Translations under genes and position numbers: made by a program | Part shown: positions 59,843 through 64,000 of the stretch, in pieces | How positions within the stretch are numbered: the first letter of the stretch is position 1 | How the letters are laid out: every line of letters starts with the position of its first letter | NCBI RefSeq assembly: GCF_014649655.1 | Contig: NZ_BMTL01000023.1 | Location: 1-64,000, forward strand | Source: Streptomyces humidus | GTDB lineage: Bacteria > Actinomycetota > Actinomycetes > Streptomycetales > Streptomycetaceae | Direction: 5' to 3' | DNA: 64,000 bases | Notes under the pieces: model-generated | Database searches by the model: none | Seen by the model: the letters and a program-made list of their open reading frames with translations, nothing else | Told to the model about the DNA's origin: nothing

Positions 59843-62461
59843 ATGACTGGGAGCGCCGGGGACGAGCGGAAGCCGTCCGGACCGCCGCCCGCGCTGCTGA
59901 CCGGAACCGTGGCGGAGGCGCTGCGGGCAGCGGACGGCAGCGCCGGGGGCGTGTACCTGTGCTCCGGCACGCCCGGGCTGCTGCGGCTGGCCGTCCTGTC
60001 GGGGCTGCCGGGTCCCCTGTTCCGTCCCTGGTGGCGGGTGCACGTCGACAGGCCCTACCCGGTGGCCGAGGCGCACCGGACGTGCGCCCCGGTGGTGCTG
60101 GCGAACGCCACGGAGGTGATGCGGCGCTATCCGCAGTTCGCCGCCGGCCTGCCTTTCCAGTTCGGCTCCCTGTACGTGCCCGTCACGGCGGGCGGCCGCT
60201 CCTTCGGAGTGCTGACCGTCCTGCGCCCGGCCGTCGCCGACGCGGCGGAGGTGCTGGCCGGCCAGGAGAGGCTGGCAGCCGTGGCCGACGCCCTGGGCGC
60301 GGCCCTGTTGCGGCTGGGAGCGGACGGCGGGGCGGTCACCTGGGACGACGAGCCGCTGTGCGTGCGACCGCCTGCCGCGGGACCGCCCCCCGGCCGCGTG
60401 GGGCGGTTCTCCTGGGACCCGGAGACCGACGCCGTCAGCGTGGACGAGCACGCGCACGTCCTGCTCGGTCTGCCCGGGGGCGAGTTCCCCGGCACGCTGG
60501 ACGCGCTGGTCCGGGCCGTCGACGCGACGGACGCCCTGCGGCTGCCCGGCCTGTTCCACCAGACGGCCCGGGGGCGCCCGCCACCGCTGCCGGTCCGGTT
60601 GCGCACCGTCGAGGGCGGTCTGCGGCTGCTGGAGCTCTGGGACGCGACGGGCGCGGAGCGCCCGGCCGACGCCCACGACGCGCCGCGCCCCGTCGCCGGC
60701 GTCCTCCTCGACCCCGGTCCGGGCGCCCTCGCCGACGGGGCCGCCGACCTGCTTCCGGAGGGCGTGTTCTGCCTCGACCGGATGGGCTTCGTGGTCTACG
60801 CGAACCCCCGGGCCGGGCAGCTCCTGGGCGTGCCGCGCGACCTGCTGGTCGGCCGGTCGCTCTGGGACTCCGTGCCGTGGCTGAGCCAGCCCACCTGCGA
60901 GGAGCATCTGCGGGGAGTCATGCTGGCGCCCGCGCCGGCGTACTTCGACGTGCGGCGCCCCGCCACCGCCGACCGGCCCGCGCAGGCGCGTCCGTACGAG
61001 GGCGACTGGCTGCGCGTCTCGCTGTACCCCGGCGCCGACCTCGTCACCTGCAGTGCGGTCCCGGCCCACCGGGTACCCGACGACACGGCTCCCGAGCCCG
61101 CGGACACCGGCGCTCCCGTGCCCGTCGTGGCCGCGTCGACCGGCCCCTCCTACCGGCCCATCGTGCTCGCCATCGCGCTGACGGAAGCGGTCACCGCCCG
61201 GCAGGTGTCGGCGGTCGTGATGCAGGAGCTGCTGCCCGCGTTCGGCGGCCGCCGACTGGCCATCTACCTGCTCCAGGAGCGGCATCTGTACCTGGCGTGG
61301 GAGTCCGGCTTCCCCGAGGGCTTCCTCGCGCCGTTCGAAGGGGTGGGCCTGGACGCCCGGCTGCCCGGGGTGGAGACGCTCACCACGGGCCGGCCGCTCT
61401 TCTTCGACTCGATGCAGCAGCTGGGGGCCGCCTATCCGGGCATGGAACTCGACGCGGACGAGGGCGCCCGGGCCTTCCTGCCGCTGATCGCCTCGGGCCG
61501 GCCGGTCGGCTCGTGCATCCTCGGGTTCGACCGCTCGCGCAGCTTCGGCTCCGAGGAGCGCACGGTGCTCACCGCGCTCGCCGGGCTGATCGCCCACGCG
61601 ATGGAGAAGGCCCAGCGCTACGACACCGAGGCCGCCCTCGCCCGCGGCCTCCAGCAGGCGCTGCTCCCCCGCCGGCTGTCGCAGCACACGGGGGTGGAGA
61701 CGGCCGGCCGCTATCTGCCGGGCACCGAGGGCATGGACGTGGGCGGGGACTGGTACGACGTCGTGGAGGCCGGGGACGGCCTCGCTCTGGTCATCGGCGA
61801 CGTGCAGGGGCACGGGGTGCAGGCGGCGGCCACCATGGGGCAGTTGCGCAGCGCGGTGCGGGCATTCGCGCTCTCCGACCGCCCCCCGGAGGAGGTCCTG
61901 GGCGGCACGAACCGTCTGCTCATCGACCTCGACCCGGGCCAGTTCGCCAGCTGCTGCTACGTCCGCCTGGACCCGGCCACGGGTCTGGCCCGAGCAGCCC
62001 GCGCCGGGCACCTGCCGCCGCTGCTGCGCCACCCCGACGGCCGGACCGACGTCGTGGAGCTGCCCGGCGGAGTGGTCCTCGGAGTGGATCCGCGGGCCCA
62101 TTACCCGGTCACGGAGCTGCGGTTGGAGCCGGGCGCGATCCTCGCCCTGTACACGGACGGGCTGGTCGAGCGGCCCGGCCACGACATCGACGAGGGCATC
62201 ACGGCGCTGCGCAGGGCGTTCGCCGAGGCGGGCGGACAGGCGGAGCGTGCCCGGACGCGGGCCGACGGCCCCGCGCAGGCCCCGGCCGCCGGCGCGGGCG
62301 CTGCCGCCGCCGGGGGCGACGGCACGCCCGGCCGGGCGCTCGGGGCCGTCGCCGACCGGCTCACCGCGCTGGCCCGGCAGACCGCCGACCGGCCGGACGA
62401 CATCGCCCTGCTCCTGGCCACCCGGCGCGACGGCCGTAAAGATCACCCATGGCGAGCGTGA
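59843..62461 (+). CDS. GAF-PAS-GAF-SpoIIE PP2C phosphatase
   Basis: 872 residues, a multisensor phosphatase. GAF-like domain (about 20-160), a PAS-like region (about 180-280), a PAS (about 300-400; LLPEGVFCLDRMGFVVYANPRAG), a GAF (about 430-595), then the SpoIIE PP2C domain (about 600-872) with metal motifs DVGGDWYDVV and VIGDVQGHG and the final DDIALLLATR. An Ala/Gly insertion (about 805-845) interrupts the end of the catalytic domain. It would dephosphorylate STAS antagonists in response to small ligands or redox. The ATG at 59843 follows GAGGTAGG; ATG 59789 is the first in frame. Confidence 0.88.
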   Translation: MTGSAGDERKPSGPPPALLTGTVAEALRAADGSAGGVYLCSGTPGLLRLAVLSGLPGPLFRPWWRVHVDRPYPVAEAHRTCAPVVLANATEVMRRYPQFAAGLPFQFGSLYVPVTAGGRSFGVLTVLRPAVADAAEVLAGQERLAAVADALGAALLRLGADGGAVTWDDEPLCVRPPAAGPPPGRVGRFSWDPETDAVSVDEHAHVLLGLPGGEFPGTLDALVRAVDATDALRLPGLFHQTARGRPPPLPVRLRTVEGGLRLLELWDATGAERPADAHDAPRPVAGVLLDPGPGALADGAADLLPEGVFCLDRMGFVVYANPRAGQLLGVPRDLLVGRSLWDSVPWLSQPTCEEHLRGVMLAPAPAYFDVRRPATADRPAQARPYEGDWLRVSLYPGADLVTCSAVPAHRVPDDTAPEPADTGAPVPVVAASTGPSYRPIVLAIALTEAVTARQVSAVVMQELLPAFGGRRLAIYLLQERHLYLAWESGFPEGFLAPFEGVGLDARLPGVETLTTGRPLFFDSMQQLGAAYPGMELDADEGARAFLPLIASGRPVGSCILGFDRSRSFGSEERTVLTALAGLIAHAMEKAQRYDTEAALARGLQQALLPRRLSQHTGVETAGRYLPGTEGMDVGGDWYDVVEAGDGLALVIGDVQGHGVQAAATMGQLRSAVRAFALSDRPPEEVLGGTNRLLIDLDPGQFASCCYVRLDPATGLARAARAGHLPPLLRHPDGRTDVVELPGGVVLGVDPRAHYPVTELRLEPGAILALYTDGLVERPGHDIDEGITALRRAFAEAGGQAERARTRADGPAQAPAAGAGAAAAGGDGTPGRALGAVADRLTALARQTADRPDDIALLLATRRDGRKDHPWRA

Positions 62462-62528
62462 GGGACGCGTCCTGTGACCCTGTGTGACGCCTCTCGCCTC
62501 ATCCGGCCGGGCAGTGTAGACATGGCAC

Positions 62529-64000
62529 ATGGTCCGACTCCTGGGGCGCTCGGATGCGCGGCCGGCCCGTCGTCCCCGGGAACCGGGGTCCCGGCGCACG
62601 CCGGAGTCCACGCTCGGCGGGCGCAGTCTCGCCGCGCAGGTGTTCGTCCTGCAGGTTGTCGTCGTGCTGTTGCTGGTGGTGGCCGCCGTGGTGGCGCTGC
62701 TGCTCCAGGTGCGGCACGACACCGGCCAGGAGGCCCGCAACCGGTCCCTCGCCGTCGCGCAGACGTTCGCCAACTCGCCGGGCATGGTGGCAGCGTTGAA
62801 CAGCCCTGATCCGACGGCGATCCTGCAGCCCCGGGCCGAGGCGGCCCGCAAGGCCTCGGACATGGACTTCATCGTCGTCATGAACACCGACGGCATCCGC
62901 TACACGCATCCCAGGCCGGACCGCATCGGGAAGAAGTTCGTCGGGACCATCCAGCCGGCGCTGGACGGCGGAGTCGTGGTCGAGGAGGTCGACGGGACGA
63001 TCGGCCGGCTGGTCCAGGCCGTGGTGCCCGTGCGGGGGGCCGGCGGGAAGGTGGTCGGACTGGTCTCGTCCGGCATCACCACGGCGCACGTGGGCGGCAC
63101 CGCGGACCGTCAGCTGCCCCTCCTGCTGGTCAGCGGAGCCGCCGCCCTCGCCCTGGCCACGGCGAGCACCGCCCTGGTCAGCCGCCGGCTGCTGCGCCAG
63201 ACCCACGGCCTCGGGCCGCGCGAGATGACCCGGATGTACGAACACCACGACGCGGTGCTGCACGCCGTGCGCGAGGGCGTGATCATCGTCGGCGGCGAGG
63301 GCGACCTGCTGCTCGCCAACGACGAGGCACAGCGTCTGCTCGACCTGCCCCCGGACGCCGAACGCCGGCAGGTCCTCGATCTGGGGCTGGACCGGGGCAC
63401 CGCGGAGCTGCTGGCCTCGGGGCGGATGGTCACCGACGAGGTGCACCTGGTCGGTGACCGGCTGCTGGCGATCAACCAGCGGCCCACCGATCTGGCGGGC
63501 GGGCCGGCGGGCAGCGTCGCCACCCTGCGTGACTCCACCGAGCTGCGCACCCTGTCGGGCAGGGCGGAGGCTGCTCGCGAGCGCCTCGACATGCTGTACG
63601 CGGCCGGGGTGGGCATCGGGACGAGCCTGGACGTGACCCGTACCGCCGAGGAGCTGACGGAGCTGGCCGTCCCGAGGTTCGCGGACTTCGCGACCGTCGA
63701 CCTCTTCGACGCCGTGCTGGACGGCGAGGAGCCGGAGGCGCGGGGCGCGCTGCGGCGCACGGCGGTCAGCGCGATCCGCAAGGGCGCGCCGTTGTACGCG
63801 GTGGGCGAGCGGATCCGGTTCGTGGAGAGCTCGCCGCAGGCCCGCTGTCTGCGCGAGGCGCGGGCCGTCCTGGAGGCCCGTCTCGCCGGGTCGCCGGGCT
63901 GGCGGGCGCAGGACCTCGAACGCACCGAGCAGGTCGTGGAGTTCGGCATCCACTCGCTGATCACCGTGCCCGTGCGGACCGGGTCCCTGATCCTGGGCGT
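62529..64000 (+). CDS. Cache-PAS-GAF membrane sensor, 3' end beyond the window
   Basis: Open from ATG 62529 to the last base (490 codons, no stop). Basic N-terminus; membrane helix about 37-62; a CitA/DcuS-like single Cache domain outside (about 65-185; MDFIVVMNTDGIRYTHPRPD); a second helix; a PAS (about 235-345; REGVIIVGGEGDLLLANDEA); and a GAF beginning near 355. The output domain lies beyond the window. The GAF after PAS, and the preceding SpoIIE gene, make a SpoIIE phosphatase likelier than a histidine kinase. No ribosome site is obvious; TAGACA at 62517-62522 would allow a leaderless start. Confidence 0.8.
   Translation, partial: MVRLLGRSDARPARRPREPGSRRTPESTLGGRSLAAQVFVLQVVVVLLLVVAAVVALLLQVRHDTGQEARNRSLAVAQTFANSPGMVAALNSPDPTAILQPRAEAARKASDMDFIVVMNTDGIRYTHPRPDRIGKKFVGTIQPALDGGVVVEEVDGTIGRLVQAVVPVRGAGGKVVGLVSSGITTAHVGGTADRQLPLLLVSGAAALALATASTALVSRRLLRQTHGLGPREMTRMYEHHDAVLHAVREGVIIVGGEGDLLLANDEAQRLLDLPPDAERRQVLDLGLDRGTAELLASGRMVTDEVHLVGDRLLAINQRPTDLAGGPAGSVATLRDSTELRTLSGRAEAARERLDMLYAAGVGIGTSLDVTRTAEELTELAVPRFADFATVDLFDAVLDGEEPEARGALRRTAVSAIRKGAPLYAVGERIRFVESSPQARCLREARAVLEARLAGSPGWRAQDLERTEQVVEFGIHSLITVPVRTGSLILG

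Overview
The window looks like a piece of a Streptomyces (or very close actinomycete) chromosome. Base composition is very GC-rich with strong third-position GC bias. GTG and occasional TTG starts follow GGAGG-type ribosome sites. The gene content is also typical: a WhiJ-type HTH / DUF397 / anti-sigma ATPase triad, DUF574 methyltransferases, SpoIIE-type PP2C phosphatases, a sugar ABC importer without its own ATPase, and a DUF1996 protein with a sortase signal. Core genes (pgm, pyc, rpmG) place it on the chromosome. I see no prophage, insertion sequence, CRISPR array, tRNA or rRNA.

Layout. 1-6.2 kb: a long RNA-type hairpin of unknown origin, an anti-sigma-type ATPase divergent from an HTH (DUF5753) regulator and its DUF397 partner, then two DUF574 methyltransferases bracketing an APH-fold kinase and a lipoprotein. 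6.3-12.1 kb (minus strand): a WGR plus beta-propeller protein, a MASE1 membrane sensor downstream of a SpoIIE phosphatase, and pgm. 12.3-13.6 kb: a small membrane protein and a PlsC-type acyltransferase separated by a 13-bp tandem repeat array and two hairpins. 13.8-22.7 kb: a LacI repressor facing a sugar importer (two permeases, lipoprotein binding protein), a GH42 beta-galactosidase and a secreted GH30-plus-lectin enzyme. Two perfect operators sit on a clear promoter, and the enzymes suggest use of galactan or arabinogalactan. The secreted double-GH43 protein at 35-40 kb may belong to the same nutritional theme.

22.7-28.0 kb (minus strand): a tightly coupled five-gene operon of the uncharacterised STM4015-STM4014-STM4013-STM4012-STM4011 type: LRR protein, ATP-grasp-like protein, alkaline-phosphatase-superfamily hydrolase and two radical SAM proteins. 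This is the best candidate for an undescribed system. 28.5-34.4 kb: an orphan molybdenum-hydroxylase FAD subunit, an M23 peptidase and pyruvate carboxylase. 40.3-44.8 kb: a TetR repressor with twin operators facing an operon that starts with one continuous reading frame joining an APC transporter to a flavin monooxygenase, followed by an SDR. This is the second most unusual item.

45-64 kb: signalling and envelope genes. These are a STAS-ANTAR protein divergent from an apparently leaderless winged-helix gene, a C40 peptidase without a signal peptide, a small Cys-rich protein, a methyltransferase, a DAG-kinase/PAP2 pair, a cell-wall-anchored DUF1996 protein, a rhomboid-like protein, a Tat-exported phospholipase C-type enzyme, an isochorismatase-like hydrolase, a zinc-free L33, a lipoprotein, a DUF72 protein, a large GAF/PAS/SpoIIE phosphatase, and a Cache-PAS-GAF sensor cut by the window end. 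Anti-sigma ATPase, STAS and several PP2C proteins together suggest partner-switching control of sigma factors.

All assignments come from reading sequence and remembered family motifs; no database search was run. Gene starts were chosen from ribosome sites and family length and are stated where doubtful.
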